A DNA stretch of 64,000 nt from NCBI RefSeq assembly GCF_001598415.1, contig NZ_BCYX01000018.1, positions 1-64,000 on the forward strand, in the 5' to 3' direction. The notes under the pieces are model-generated. The model saw only the letters and a program-made list of their open reading frames with translations, was not told the origin of the DNA and did no database searches. Of the stretch, positions 18,501-26,519 are shown in pieces. The position numbers and the translations under genes are program-made. Origin of the DNA: Sphingomonas mali NBRC 15500 (lineage in GTDB: Bacteria; Pseudomonadota; Alphaproteobacteria; Sphingomonadales; Sphingomonadaceae). Within the stretch, counting starts at the first letter, position 1, and each line of letters starts with the position of its first letter.

Positions 18501-18718
18501 TCGAGCGGCTTGGCCACCAGCTCGACGGCATCACCTGCCGACAGGCCTGGCGCCGCGACCTGGATATCGACCATCGGCACGCTGATCTGGGGTTCTTCCT
18601 CCCGAGCGATCGTCATCGTCGCGATCAGCCCGACCAGAATCGCTGTCAGCAGGAAGAGCGGCGTGAGCGGCGAGTTGATCGTCGCCCGCGTGATCCGCCC
18701 GGAAATGCCCAGCGCCAC
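15500..18718 (-). CDS. RND efflux transporter inner-membrane permease (AcrB/CusA-like superfamily)
   Basis: 1072-aa RND permease with 12 predicted membrane segments and two large periplasmic loops. GILVDDAIVMIENIARH (TM4 region) carries the proton-relay Asp pair, and FALIFSIG and the LLVDFVRHARR segment mark TM4 and TM11. The product starts at a GTG (18718) two bases after the stop of the adaptor gene. It sits in one operon with a rhodanese and a persulfide-sensor-like ArsR, which suggests export of a sulfur-linked toxic compound. No outer-membrane factor is encoded nearby, so it would borrow one. The substrate is unknown; metal-type CusA lacks close resemblance here, and the sequence fits a general HAE/unclassified RND member. 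Confidence 0.91.
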   Translation of the reverse strand: MALGISGRITRATINSPLTPLFLLTAILVGLIATMTIAREEEPQISVPMVDIQVAAPGLSAGDAVELVAKPLETIVKSVNGVEHVYTQAENNGVLVTARFLVGSNPEDAAIRINERLNANIDRIPVGIPAPKVTVRGINDVPIVVLTLTPKANAPGRWTDQSLRDLAGRLQTEVAKVDDVGLSFIIGGQQQRIRVVPDPARLAARRVTLGAVIEAATQANRAFPAGSVRERGGAADVVAGRMLTSAADVGLLTVRSVSGEAIYLRDVATVTESPGQDQARSWRWARQGGAWSKAPAVSLAIAKRPGANAVTVSDAIVRRVGSLSGSLIPDSVTVSVTRNYGETANDKANELLFHLGLATVSIVLLIGFAIGWREAGVTAIVIPTTILLTMFASKIMGFTINRVSLFALIFSIGILVDDAIVMIENIARHWAMDDDRNRVDAAIGAVAEVGNPTIVATTTVVAALLPMLFVSGLMGPYMAPIPVNASAAMIFSFFVAVIIAPWLMIRFARKSLGGQGHQDAHGGKLGKLYARVASRVIATRRSASTFLIAVGVATLVACSMFYFKAVTVKLLPFDNKSEVQLVVDMPEGTSLENTARMIDQAAAVARAVPEVTSMEAYVGTSAPFNFNGLVRHYFLRNRPEMGDLMVTLQPKGDRSRSSHAIAVDLRNRLKSIALPADGSIKVVETPPGPPVLATLLAEIYGPDEANRRATAATVERLFKGIPYIVDVDNSFGTPRPQLRLVPDRAKLDYYGLSERQVFDSIAALLGDQVVGYAPRGNQRDPLPIEVSLDQAQRNWSSTLAATPIAATQGPNGPVPVPLGEVVTASMTTGDTQLFRRDGRAADMVTAELAGRYEAPIYGMLAVDDAIEHFDWKRAGLAKPEIRLNGQPEDETRPALLWDGEWEITWVTFRDMGAAFMVALLGIYVLVVGQFRSFKLPLVILTPIPLTLVGIVAGHMMFGAPFTATSMIGFIALAGIIVRNSILLVDFVRHARRADKSLRDTLLEAGMIRFKPIVLTAAAAMIGAAVILTDPIFQGLAISLLFGLASSTLLTVLVIPAIYIVLREDDRPLTLAA

Positions 18719-18720
18719 CG

Positions 18721-19746
18721 TCAGCGCCCCGGACCGACCAGCGTATCGCCGGCGCCTGCGCCCGACAGGATCTCGACCCTGCCGCCCTCCGCCGGCCTCG
18801 TCTGGACAGGCACGGTCGACTGTTGCCCGTCGGGCGCGACGATCATGACATAGTCGATTCCGAAGCGCGTGATGACGAAGGCCGCCGGGACGAGAATGGC
18901 TTGACGCTCTCCGATGCCGACATGCGCGGTGACGCGGCGCCCGATCAGCGAGCCGTCGAGCCCGGGCACCGCGACGTCGACGCGAATCTGACCGGCCTCG
19001 ATCGCGGGATAAACCTTGCTGACCGTGCCGCTCAGGTCATGCCCTTCCGCCACTCCGGAGACCGTCACCAATGTCCCCGAGTAGACGTGGCCGCCGAGCG
19101 ACTCCGGCAGGTCGAGCCGAACGACGAGCGGGCCGGATGTGACGGTGGCGATCGACGTGCCGGGAGTAACCGCCGACCCCGCGGGGACGTCGGCCACCAA
19201 TACCCGGCCACTCGATGGCGCCAGGACAAGGCCCTGACCGGCGACGGCGCCCACGGCCGACTGTTGCGAGCGTGCGGCGCGAACCTGCGCAGAGGCCGTC
19301 CCGACCGCGGCCTGCGATTGGTCGAGCCGCGCCTTGGCATAGACGCCGCGCTGATACAGATATTCGACGCGTTGAAGATCGGCCTGAGCCTGCCGCAATT
19401 GCGCCTCGGCCGCAGCCGCTTGCGCACCATAAGCGGCGGCCTGGTAGCCGAGCTGGTTGTCGACAACCCGGCCGAGCGGCTGGCCTTTCGTCACCATGTC
19501 TCCCTTGCGGACGAGCAGCGTCTCCAGCACGCCGGCGATCCGCGCCCGGGCATCGGCGCGGTCGGTCGTCGTGATTTCCCCGCCGACATCCTTCCAGTCC
19601 GTGGTGGCCGTCGGCTGCAGCCGAAGCCGCGGACCGCTCGCCGCCGAGCGCGTTTCGACCGGCGTGGCGCGATCCCCCCCGCCGCAGGCGGCGAGCGATG
19701 CCAGCGCCGCAGCGGCGAAGGCCGTTCTAAAAGACAGGGTCGTCAC
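18721..19746 (-). CDS. RND efflux periplasmic adaptor lipoprotein
   Basis: 341-aa membrane-fusion protein. It begins at a GTG (19746) with a lipoprotein signal whose lipobox LAAC gives Cys21 as the lipidated residue. A biotinyl-lipoyl-like domain (ARIAGVLETLLVRKGDMVTKGQPL region), a short alpha-helical hairpin (residues about 110-165, rich in Ala/Gln) and a beta-barrel domain follow. It is 12 bases downstream of the rhodanese gene and two bases upstream of the permease start. It bridges the permease to an outer-membrane channel. The family is clear; the cargo is not. Confidence 0.9.
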   Translation of the reverse strand: MTTLSFRTAFAAAALASLAACGGGDRATPVETRSAASGPRLRLQPTATTDWKDVGGEITTTDRADARARIAGVLETLLVRKGDMVTKGQPLGRVVDNQLGYQAAAYGAQAAAAEAQLRQAQADLQRVEYLYQRGVYAKARLDQSQAAVGTASAQVRAARSQQSAVGAVAGQGLVLAPSSGRVLVADVPAGSAVTPGTSIATVTSGPLVVRLDLPESLGGHVYSGTLVTVSGVAEGHDLSGTVSKVYPAIEAGQIRVDVAVPGLDGSLIGRRVTAHVGIGERQAILVPAAFVITRFGIDYVMIVAPDGQQSTVPVQTRPAEGGRVEILSGAGAGDTLVGPGR

Positions 19747-19758
19747 GCGTCAGTCCTC

Positions 19759-20100
19759 TCAGGATCCGGTCACGAGCGGTAAGTTAGCCGCCTTCCAGGC
19801 GCCAATCCCTCCGGAAAGATGCGTATCGACCGCCACGCGTGCTGCGGCGCACTTTCCGAGGGCGGTGGCCGAGCGTCGGCCGCCCGCGCAATTGAGGACC
19901 AGGACCTTGCCATCGGCGGACGGTAGCGACGTGGGATCGAAGCCCGACAGCGGCAGGTTCATCGCGCCTGCTATGTGTCCGGCCGCGAATTCGTCGGGCT
20001 CGCGCACGTCGACCACCATGGCAGTGTCCGCGTCGAGCATCGCCTTCAGCGCCTGCGGATCGAGTTCGCGAACGCGCACGCGATTGCCGAAATCAACCAT
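19759..20100 (-). CDS. Single-domain rhodanese (sulfurtransferase)
   Basis: 113-aa rhodanese of the GlpE/PspE size class. The active-site loop NCAGGRRS places catalytic Cys71 at the expected position; VVDVREPDEFAAGHIAGAMN is the conserved CH2A-like block. It likely moves sulfane sulfur from persulfides (such as glutathione persulfide made by sulfide oxidation) to an acceptor. It is the first gene of the leftward operon (rhodanese, adaptor, permease, ArsR), with a GAGGTGG ribosome site. It is divergent from sulfide:quinone oxidoreductase, which generates its probable substrate. No signal peptide, so cytoplasmic. Confidence 0.92.
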   Translation of the reverse strand: MVDFGNRVRVRELDPQALKAMLDADTAMVVDVREPDEFAAGHIAGAMNLPLSGFDPTSLPSADGKVLVLNCAGGRRSATALGKCAAARVAVDTHLSGGIGAWKAANLPLVTGS

Positions 20101-20184
20101 TGACCACCTCTTGAATTAGAATTTACTAATATCAGATAATGTGCATATTAGAAAAGTGCAATGTATATAAACGAGGAGGCTGAA
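20101..20184. promoter_or_regulatory. AT-rich divergent promoter with dyad symmetry (candidate ArsR/BigR operator)
   Basis: This short gap between rhodanese and sulfide:quinone oxidoreductase is conspicuously AT-rich in a high-GC setting. It contains ATTAGAATTTACTAAT (20115-20130), a dyad with ATTAG/CTAAT arms. A second dyad, CTAATAT (20126-20132) and ATATTAG (20145-20151), has a 12-base spacer; the two share the middle arm. BigR-type repressors bind AT-rich palindromes of this kind at divergent sulfur operons. A GAGGAGG ribosome site at 20174-20180 serves the rightward gene. Binding by the ArsR at 15165-15503 is inferred. Confidence 0.65.
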
Positions 20185-21465
20185 GTGCCGGTACCTAAAA
20201 TCGTTGTCCTGGGAGCGGGGCTGGGCGGCACGATCGCTGCTTACGAACTCCGCGCGAAGCTGAGGGACCGCGCCGAGATCGAGCTGGTCGGCAATTCCGA
20301 GGATTATTGGTTCGTGCCGTCGAACCCCTGGGTGGCGGTCGGCTGGCGTGAGCCGGAGGCGATCCGGGTGCATCTGCCGCCGGTGATGAAGCGTCACGGC
20401 ATCGCTTTTACCGCCGCTGGCGCCACCCGCGTCGTGCCGGGCGAGAATCGGCTCGAGCTCGGCGACGGATCGACGATCGACTATGACTATCTGGTCATCG
20501 CCACCGGCCCCGATCTGGCATTCGACGAGATTCCGGGATTCGGGCCGCAAGGAAACACGCTGTCGATCTGCCAGACGCAGCATGCCGCCGAGACGCATCG
20601 CCGCTTCGAGGAATTGTGCGCGAACCCGCGGCCGATCGTGGTCGGGGCGGCGCAAGGCGCCTCATGCTACGGGCCCGCGTACGAATTCGCGATGATCCTC
20701 GACACCGAGCTCAAGCGCCGCGGCGTGCGCGACCGGGTGCCGATGACCTTCGTCACCCCCGAACCTTATATCGGCCATCTCGGGCTCGACGGTGTGGGGG
20801 ACACCAAGGGTCTGCTCGAAAGTGAGATGCGCGATCGTCACATCAAGTGGATCACCAATGCCAAGGTGATCGGCGTCGATGCCGAGGTCATGCACGTCGA
20901 AGAAGTCGACGAGGATGGGAAGACGAAGCGCGCCCACGACATACCGTTTGGCTTCGCCATGCTGCTGCCCGCCTTTCGCGGCGTCGAGGCGGTGCGCGGC
21001 ATCGAGGGACTGAGCAACCCGCGCGGGTTCATCCTCATCGACAAGCATCAGCGCAATCCCGCCTTCCCCAACATCTTCGCCTTGGGCGTGTGCATCGCGA
21101 TTCCGCCGGTCGGGCCGACGCCTCTGCCGGTCGGCGTGCCCAAGACCGGTTTCATGATCGAAAGCATGGTGACCGCGACCGTCGAGAATCTCGGCGAGAT
21201 TATCGACGGCAAGGAGCCGACCCACGAGGCGAGCTGGAATGCGATCTGCCTCGCCGATTTCGGCGACGGCGGCGTGGCGTTCATCGCCAAGCCGCAGATC
21301 CCACCACGCAACACCAATTGGGCGGCCGAGGGAAAGTGGGTGCATCTCGCCAAGGTCGGGTTCGAAAAATACTTCCTGCGCAAAATCCGCCGGGGAGAGA
21401 GTGAGCCCTTCTACGAAAAGCTCGCGCTGCATGTGCTCGGGGTCAAGAAACTGCGCTTCGACTGA
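20185..21465 (+). CDS. sqr: Sulfide:quinone oxidoreductase
   Basis: Membrane-associated flavoprotein that oxidises sulfide to sulfane sulfur and passes electrons to quinone. FAD-binding GAGLGG lies at residues 10-15, and the product is 426 aa. Cys129, Cys161 (GASCYGPAYEF) and Cys355 (NAICLADFG) match the three-cysteine set of characterised bacterial SQRs (near 128/160/356). GTG at 20185 is preferred to ATG 20161: GAGGAGG lies just upstream and the protein then starts directly with PVPKIVVLGAG. Its neighbours are a divergent rhodanese and RND/ArsR operon and a downstream DUF2892 gene; together they form a sulfide-detoxification unit. Confidence 0.9.
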   Translation: MPVPKIVVLGAGLGGTIAAYELRAKLRDRAEIELVGNSEDYWFVPSNPWVAVGWREPEAIRVHLPPVMKRHGIAFTAAGATRVVPGENRLELGDGSTIDYDYLVIATGPDLAFDEIPGFGPQGNTLSICQTQHAAETHRRFEELCANPRPIVVGAAQGASCYGPAYEFAMILDTELKRRGVRDRVPMTFVTPEPYIGHLGLDGVGDTKGLLESEMRDRHIKWITNAKVIGVDAEVMHVEEVDEDGKTKRAHDIPFGFAMLLPAFRGVEAVRGIEGLSNPRGFILIDKHQRNPAFPNIFALGVCIAIPPVGPTPLPVGVPKTGFMIESMVTATVENLGEIIDGKEPTHEASWNAICLADFGDGGVAFIAKPQIPPRNTNWAAEGKWVHLAKVGFEKYFLRKIRRGESEPFYEKLALHVLGVKKLRFD

Positions 21466-21476
21466 GGAGGATTGCC

Positions 21477-21680
21477 ATGAATATCGATCGTGCCGTGATG
21501 GCCTTTGCCGGGTGCATGGTGCTGCTGGGCGCCGTGCTCAGCCTCACCGTCAACGTCTGGTGGATCGCGCTGGCGATCTTCGCTGGCGCCAACATGGTGC
21601 AGGCGAGCTTCACCGGATTCTGCCCTGCGGCGATGATCTTCCGCGCGCTCGGCTTGCGTTCGGGGCAGGCGTTCCGCTGA
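21477..21680 (+). CDS. YgaP-type DUF2892 inner-membrane protein
   Basis: 67-aa protein with two hydrophobic segments (about residues 7-25 and 30-45) and the GFCPAAMIFRALGL motif. It matches the DUF2892 domain that forms the C-terminal membrane part of the YgaP rhodanese. Here the rhodanese and DUF2892 parts are encoded separately on opposite strands of the same divergent cluster. A GAGGAGG site precedes the ATG, and the gene starts 11 bases after sulfide:quinone oxidoreductase, so the two are co-transcribed. Probable role: membrane partner in sulfur transfer or thiocyanate/sulfide handling; the exact function is unproven. Confidence 0.88.
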   Translation: MNIDRAVMAFAGCMVLLGAVLSLTVNVWWIALAIFAGANMVQASFTGFCPAAMIFRALGLRSGQAFR

Positions 21681-21980
21681 TTACGGCTACCGACCGAGCC
21701 GCCGCCGTGCCGAGTGGTGCTGCATACAATCCGCTACGCTGTGGCGACGGCGCGGTTCCAAATTTGAGCGCCTGAGGCGCCCTATATCTGGTCGATCCTG
21801 CCGGACGTTCTCGGCGGTGGCGCCACCTACGCATGGCTCCGCGTCGGCGTACGCGAGGTCCGGACAGCGACCGTCGACGAGCGCGACGGACCGGTCGCAT
21901 CCGGGGCAATACGGATGGAGATCGATCGGCCCGCCCGGCACAGTCCGCCCGACACACTGGCTTCAGGCGGAACAGGCATC
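21681..21980. other. Gene-poor 300-base interval upstream of the acetyl-CoA synthetase/GNAT gene
   Basis: No convincing gene is seen. A short open frame runs in phase into the next gene from about 21763, but it has no ribosome site or recognisable domain. The reverse-strand ORF over the same bases shows no family features. It presumably holds the promoter of the 21981 gene; no clear -35/-10 pair or palindrome was identified. Confidence 0.4.
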
Positions 21981-24662
21981 ATGACGATCCGACATCTCGA
22001 CGCGCTCAACCACCCGCAATCGATCGCCATCATCGGCGGATCGAGCAAGGCCGGATCGCTCGGCACGCGCGTGCTGGAGAATATCATCGACGGCGGCTTC
22101 GCGGGGACGGTGTTCGCGGTAAATCCCGACAAGGTCGAACTGGATGACGTCTGGTGGGTGGAGTCGATCGCCGACCTGCCGCGCAAGCCCGACCTGGCGG
22201 TTGTCGTCACGCCTGCCGCGACCATTCCCGCGATCATCGATCAGCTGGGAGCGATCGGTACGAAGGTCGTGGCCGTGATTTCGACGGTCCCGCATGACGC
22301 CGCCGCGCGTCAGGCGATGCTCGATGCCGCGCGGCCCCACGACGTCCGCCTGATCGGGCCCAATTGCCTGGGATTGCTGCTGCCGCATGCCGGGCTCAAT
22401 GCCTCATTCGCGCCGCGCAATGCGGCCGCCGGACGGCTCGCTTTCCTGTCGCAAAGCGGCGCGCTCGTCACTGCGATGCTCGATTGGGCGGCCGACCGGC
22501 ATGTCGGCTTTTCGGGCGTGGTGTCGTTGGGCGACATGGCCGATGTCGATCTCGGCGACCTGATCGACTTCTACGCCGGCGATCCGCATACCGAGGCGAT
22601 CCTGCTCTATGTCGAGCAGGTGACCAACCCGGCCAAGTTCATGTCGGCGGCGCGCGCCGCGTCTCGCATCAAACCGGTGATCGCGATCAAGGCCGGGCGC
22701 ACAGAAGGTGCCGGCAAGGCGGCGTTCTCGCATACCGGGGCGCTGACCGGATCGTACGACGTCTACGCCGCTGCCTTCCGCCGCGCAGGCATCATCCTGG
22801 TCGATATCTTGGGCGAATTGTTCGACGCGGCGCAGATCCTGTCGCGCTACCGCCCGCCTTATGGTGACCGGCTGGCGATCATATCGAACGGCGGCGGGGC
22901 AGGGGTACTCGCAGCCGATGCCTTGCCTGGTGCCGGCGCGCGCCTCGCGACCCTGTCGGCGGCAACGATCGACGCGCTCGATCCCGACCTGCCGGCAGGA
23001 TGGTCGCGTGCCAATCCCGTGGATGTCGTCGGCGACGCGCGCGCCGAGCGTTTCTCGGTCGCGACGCGCGCCGTCCTCGCCGATTCGGCGGTCGATGCTG
23101 CGCTGGTCATCCATTGCCCGACCGCAGTCGCGACGGGCGAGGAGATCGCCAGGGGCGTGATCGCGGCACGCGCCGACGCAGGGGGGCGCAAGCCGCTGAT
23201 CGCTTGCTGGATGGGGCCGCGTAACGCGGAAGCGGCGAGGACGCTGTTCGACGCCGCCGGCATTCCCGTCTTCGACAATCTGGACGATGCGGTCCGTGCG
23301 TTCGGTTACCTCGCCAAGGCGAGCGCCGCCCGTGAGGCGCTGATGCGCGCGCCTGCGCACCAGCTCGTCCCCGCCAGCGATAGCGCCCGCGCGCGCGCCA
23401 TCATCGTCGGCGCCCGCAATGCGGGCCGACAGCAACTCTCGGCAACCGAGGCGAAAGCGGTGATCGGCGCCTATGGCATTCCGGTGGTACGAGGAATGCT
23501 TGCCCGCGATAGCGATGCCATAGCGCGGGTCTGTGCCGATCTGCCGCCGCCCTATGCGGTGAAGGTGGTCTCGCCGCAATTGCCGCATAAGTCCGATGTC
23601 GGTGGTGTCGCGCTCGACGTCGCGACCGTGGAAGACGCGCAGCGCGTTGCGGCAGAGATGGCGGCCAGGTTGGGACACGAGTATCCCAAAGCGTCGATCA
23701 CCGGGTTCGAGATCGAGTCGATGGTCAATTCTCCCTCGGGCCGCGAATTGCTGATCGGCGTCGCGCGCGATCCGACCTTTGGTCCGGTGATCGCCTTCGG
23801 TGCCGGTGGCAAGACAGTCCAGGTGACACGCGACGTCGCCTTCGGACTGCCGCCGCTCGACAATGTGCTGGCGGGCGAAATGATCTCCGGAACGCGCGTG
23901 GCGACGCTGCTTGGCGCCTATCGCGACGTACCCGCAGGCGACATCGACGCCGTGGTGCGCGCGCTCAATGCGGTGTCGGCGCTGGTCATCGATATGCCCG
24001 AAATCGCCGAGCTCGACATCAATCCGTTGCTCGTCGACGAGCACGGCGCGATCGCGCTCGATGCCCGGATCGGACTGTCGCTTGACGAGGCGCGCTCTCG
24101 GCTCGTGATCCGGCCGGCGCCGATGGAATGGACGGCCGATTTGACGACGCGCGGCGGCGTGACGATGCACGTGCGGCCCGTCCTGCCCGACGACGAGGAC
24201 GCGCTGGCGGATCTCTTCCACCATGTCACGAGCGACGATTTGCGGTTTCGCTTCCTGACCGGTCTGCGCGACGTCGGCCGCGACCGGCTCGTGGCGATGA
24301 CCCAGATCGATTACTGGCGGACGATGCATTTCCTAGCGTTCGCACCCGACGGCACGGTGATCGCGTCGGCATTGCTGGCGTGCGATCCAGATCGCGAACG
24401 CGCCGAACTGGCGGTTTCGGTGCGCAGCGATTTCAAGGATAAGGGCGTTAGCTGGACCCTGGTCGAGCATGTCGTCCGCTACGCCGAGGCCGAGGGTATC
24501 GGCGCGATCGAGTCGGTCGAGAGTTGCGAGAACCGGGCCGCACTGGCGCTCGAACGTGAAGCGGGCTTCGTGCCGGTACCGGGCACCGACCTTGGATCGG
24601 AAGTAGTATTGCGCCGCACGCTGCGGCAGCCCGCAGCGACGGAGATGGAGCCGGCTGAGTGA
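21981..24662 (+). CDS. ADP-forming acetyl-CoA synthetase fused to GNAT acetyltransferase (Pat/AcdAB-like)
   Basis: 893-aa three-part protein. An N-terminal CoA-binding Rossmann domain (IAIIGGSSKAGSLG near residue 15) and succinyl-CoA-ligase-like domains carry the phospho-accepting His near residue 251 (SHTGALTGSYD). An ATP-grasp domain (AVKVVSPQLPHKSDVGGVALDV region) is followed by a C-terminal GNAT domain (LADLFHHVTSDDLRFRF onward). This architecture is shared by the protein-lysine acetyltransferase Pat and by ADP-forming acetate-CoA ligases. Retention of both catalytic His regions suggests ligase activity may be kept. The start at 21981 (MTIRHLDALNHPQ) matches family N-termini better than the upstream ATG. 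It overlaps the next gene by three bases. Confidence 0.9.
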   Translation: MTIRHLDALNHPQSIAIIGGSSKAGSLGTRVLENIIDGGFAGTVFAVNPDKVELDDVWWVESIADLPRKPDLAVVVTPAATIPAIIDQLGAIGTKVVAVISTVPHDAAARQAMLDAARPHDVRLIGPNCLGLLLPHAGLNASFAPRNAAAGRLAFLSQSGALVTAMLDWAADRHVGFSGVVSLGDMADVDLGDLIDFYAGDPHTEAILLYVEQVTNPAKFMSAARAASRIKPVIAIKAGRTEGAGKAAFSHTGALTGSYDVYAAAFRRAGIILVDILGELFDAAQILSRYRPPYGDRLAIISNGGGAGVLAADALPGAGARLATLSAATIDALDPDLPAGWSRANPVDVVGDARAERFSVATRAVLADSAVDAALVIHCPTAVATGEEIARGVIAARADAGGRKPLIACWMGPRNAEAARTLFDAAGIPVFDNLDDAVRAFGYLAKASAAREALMRAPAHQLVPASDSARARAIIVGARNAGRQQLSATEAKAVIGAYGIPVVRGMLARDSDAIARVCADLPPPYAVKVVSPQLPHKSDVGGVALDVATVEDAQRVAAEMAARLGHEYPKASITGFEIESMVNSPSGRELLIGVARDPTFGPVIAFGAGGKTVQVTRDVAFGLPPLDNVLAGEMISGTRVATLLGAYRDVPAGDIDAVVRALNAVSALVIDMPEIAELDINPLLVDEHGAIALDARIGLSLDEARSRLVIRPAPMEWTADLTTRGGVTMHVRPVLPDDEDALADLFHHVTSDDLRFRFLTGLRDVGRDRLVAMTQIDYWRTMHFLAFAPDGTVIASALLACDPDRERAELAVSVRSDFKDKGVSWTLVEHVVRYAEAEGIGAIESVESCENRAALALEREAGFVPVPGTDLGSEVVLRRTLRQPAATEMEPAE

Positions 24663-25237
24663 GGCGGCGCATCCTGGTGATCGACGGCCATCCCGATCCC
24701 GATCGGGCGAGGCTGATCCATGCGCTTGCCGATCGCTATGCGGAGGGCGCACTCTCATGGGAACATGAGGTGCGCCGGATCGATCTCGCGACAACGGAGG
24801 TCCCCATCCTACGATCGCGGGAGGAATGGGCCAAGGGCCAGCCCGCGCCGGCGATCGCCGACGCTCAGGCATCGATAGCCTGGGCCGACCATATCGTCTT
24901 CTTCTATCCCCTCTGGCTCGGCGACGTGCCGGCGCTGCTCAAGGCCTTCCTCGAGCAGGTCATGCGACCGGGATTCGCGCTGAACGATCAAGCGTCGCTG
25001 GGCGGCGGTCTGCTGCGCGGCAAATCGGCCACGGTGGTCGTGACGATGGGGATGCCCGCGGCATTCTACGCCCTGTGGTTCCGCTCGCACAGCGTGAAGA
25101 GCCTCGAGCGCAACATCCTGAGGTTCGTCGGCATCAGGCCGGTGCATCACATCCTGTACGGCGCGGTCGAACAGAATGCGGCCAAGCGCGGGCGGTGGCT
25201 GGACGACATGTTCATCCTGGGAACGGGCGGGGGCTGA
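24659..25237 (+). CDS. NAD(P)H-dependent flavodoxin-fold oxidoreductase (NQO/MdaB-like)
   Basis: 192-aa flavodoxin-like protein that probably reduces quinones with NAD(P)H. It has ILVIDGHPDPDR at the N-terminus (FMN/FAD phosphate loop), the ADHIVFFYPLWLGDVPALLKAF block shared by the NQO1/KefF/MdaB family, and a MGMPAAFY segment. The GTG start overlaps the stop of the upstream acetyl-CoA synthetase gene (GTGA), so translation is coupled. The family is clear; the natural acceptor is not. Confidence 0.87.
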   Translation: MRRRILVIDGHPDPDRARLIHALADRYAEGALSWEHEVRRIDLATTEVPILRSREEWAKGQPAPAIADAQASIAWADHIVFFYPLWLGDVPALLKAFLEQVMRPGFALNDQASLGGGLLRGKSATVVVTMGMPAAFYALWFRSHSVKSLERNILRFVGIRPVHHILYGAVEQNAAKRGRWLDDMFILGTGGG

Positions 25238-25261
25238 CGCTGCCTCGGGCATCCGGCCGCG

Positions 25262-26515
25262 TCAGGCGCGGAACCAGATCACCGCCGCCGCGAAGATGAT
25301 CAATACCGCACAACCGGCAAGTGGCAGGGCGGCCTTCGCACCCATCCTGTTGCGCGATGCTATCGCGGTGATGCCCGCCTTCAGCAGCATGTTTGCCGCC
25401 ACCGGCACCGCCAGCGCGGGACCTGCGAGCATCATCTGATCCGCTGCAGGCAACGAGGAGAAGGCGAGAACAGCCGCGTCGACATCCGCCAGGCCGGTTG
25501 CGGTGAACACGACCAGCGGGCCGGAAGATCCCAAAGCGGAAGTGGCCAGCCGCGCACCCAGCGACGCCACCATGGCGATCGTCGCAAAGGCGATGGCGGC
25601 GCGCAGTTCGAGCGGGTTGCCGACGGGCTTCCACTCCTTCGTGGAGAGCGCCTTACCATCCCATGCCCACACCGTTATCGTGGCAAGGACGGCCAGGCCT
25701 GGCAGGATCGCGGCGGCGGCGTTGGCGAACGCGATCGGAGCGAGAAAGGCGATCAGCACAAGGACGCGCAGGCCCCCGACGATGGAGGCGACGAGCAAGG
25801 CGGACGTCAGCATGCCGCCTTCATCATCGTCGCTGTCGCGCATCCGCCGGGCAAGCGCGGCGGTGACGGCGGTTGACGAAACCAGGGCGCCGGCGGCCGC
25901 CGTGAGCATCGGACCCTTGCTGCTCGATATATGGTGGCCGGCAAGATAGGCCGCGAACGAGATGCCGCTCACCAAGACCACGACGAACAGCACGCGGTGG
26001 GGGTTGATCGCGTCGAACGGCCCCATCCCGCGATCGGGTGCGAGAGGAAACAGGACGAGCGCGACGATGGCGAACTCGGCTGCCGCGCGCATCTCGTCGG
26101 CGGACAGGTCGCTGACCAGCTTGTGAAGCCGCTGCCGCGACGACAGGAGGAACATGGCGACCGCCGCACCCGCCAGCGCGGTTACCGGCTCGCCCGAAGC
26201 CGCCAGCGCGCCCAGGACCAGGACGAGGAGTCCGGCGATCGCGCCGGTCGCGCTCTGTCCGTCGCTCGCCAAGGTCTGGCGCGAATAGCCGACGATGAGG
26301 ACGATGCCGCTCAACAGGACGATCGCGACGCCGATCGGGCCGGTGATTAGCGCAGCGGCGCCGCCGACCAGCCCGAGGATGCCGAAGGTCCGAATACCCG
26401 CCACGCGGTGACCATCGTCCGCGCTGCGTTCGGTCCAGCCTCGCTCGAGGCCGATCAGCAGGCCGATCGCTCCGGCATAGCCGAGCGACAGCAGAGATTG
26501 GCTGGCGTCTGCCAT
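25262..26515 (-). CDS. MgtC/SapB family membrane protein with DUF4010 domain
   Basis: 417-aa integral membrane protein with roughly 12 hydrophobic segments. The N-terminal part (GLLIGLERGWTERS, RTFGILGLVGG) is the MgtC/SapB signature; the C-terminal half is DUF4010 (GPMLTAAAGALVSSTAVTAALARR in two parts). It lies four bases after the universal stress protein gene and ends convergent with the flavodoxin-fold gene. MgtC-type proteins are linked to low-Mg2+ survival or modulation of ATPases, but for DUF4010 members the role is unknown. It is the third gene of a probable three-gene operon (unknown 124-aa protein, Usp, MgtC-like). Confidence 0.86.
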   Translation of the reverse strand: MADASQSLLSLGYAGAIGLLIGLERGWTERSADDGHRVAGIRTFGILGLVGGAAALITGPIGVAIVLLSGIVLIVGYSRQTLASDGQSATGAIAGLLVLVLGALAASGEPVTALAGAAVAMFLLSSRQRLHKLVSDLSADEMRAAAEFAIVALVLFPLAPDRGMGPFDAINPHRVLFVVVLVSGISFAAYLAGHHISSSKGPMLTAAAGALVSSTAVTAALARRMRDSDDDEGGMLTSALLVASIVGGLRVLVLIAFLAPIAFANAAAAILPGLAVLATITVWAWDGKALSTKEWKPVGNPLELRAAIAFATIAMVASLGARLATSALGSSGPLVVFTATGLADVDAAVLAFSSLPAADQMMLAGPALAVPVAANMLLKAGITAIASRNRMGAKAALPLAGCAVLIIFAAAVIWFRA

Positions 26516-26519
26516 CGCT

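Noticed and set aside
15752-18853. 1033-aa open frame on the + strand antisense to the RND permease
   Set aside because: High-GC shadow: Arg/His/Asp-rich translation without domains, fully overlapped by a clear RND permease and adaptor.
21687-21941. 84-aa reverse-strand ORF with several cysteines (PYCPGCDRS)
   Set aside because: No ribosome site, no recognisable family, and it lies in the upstream region of a rightward gene; composition looks like chance.
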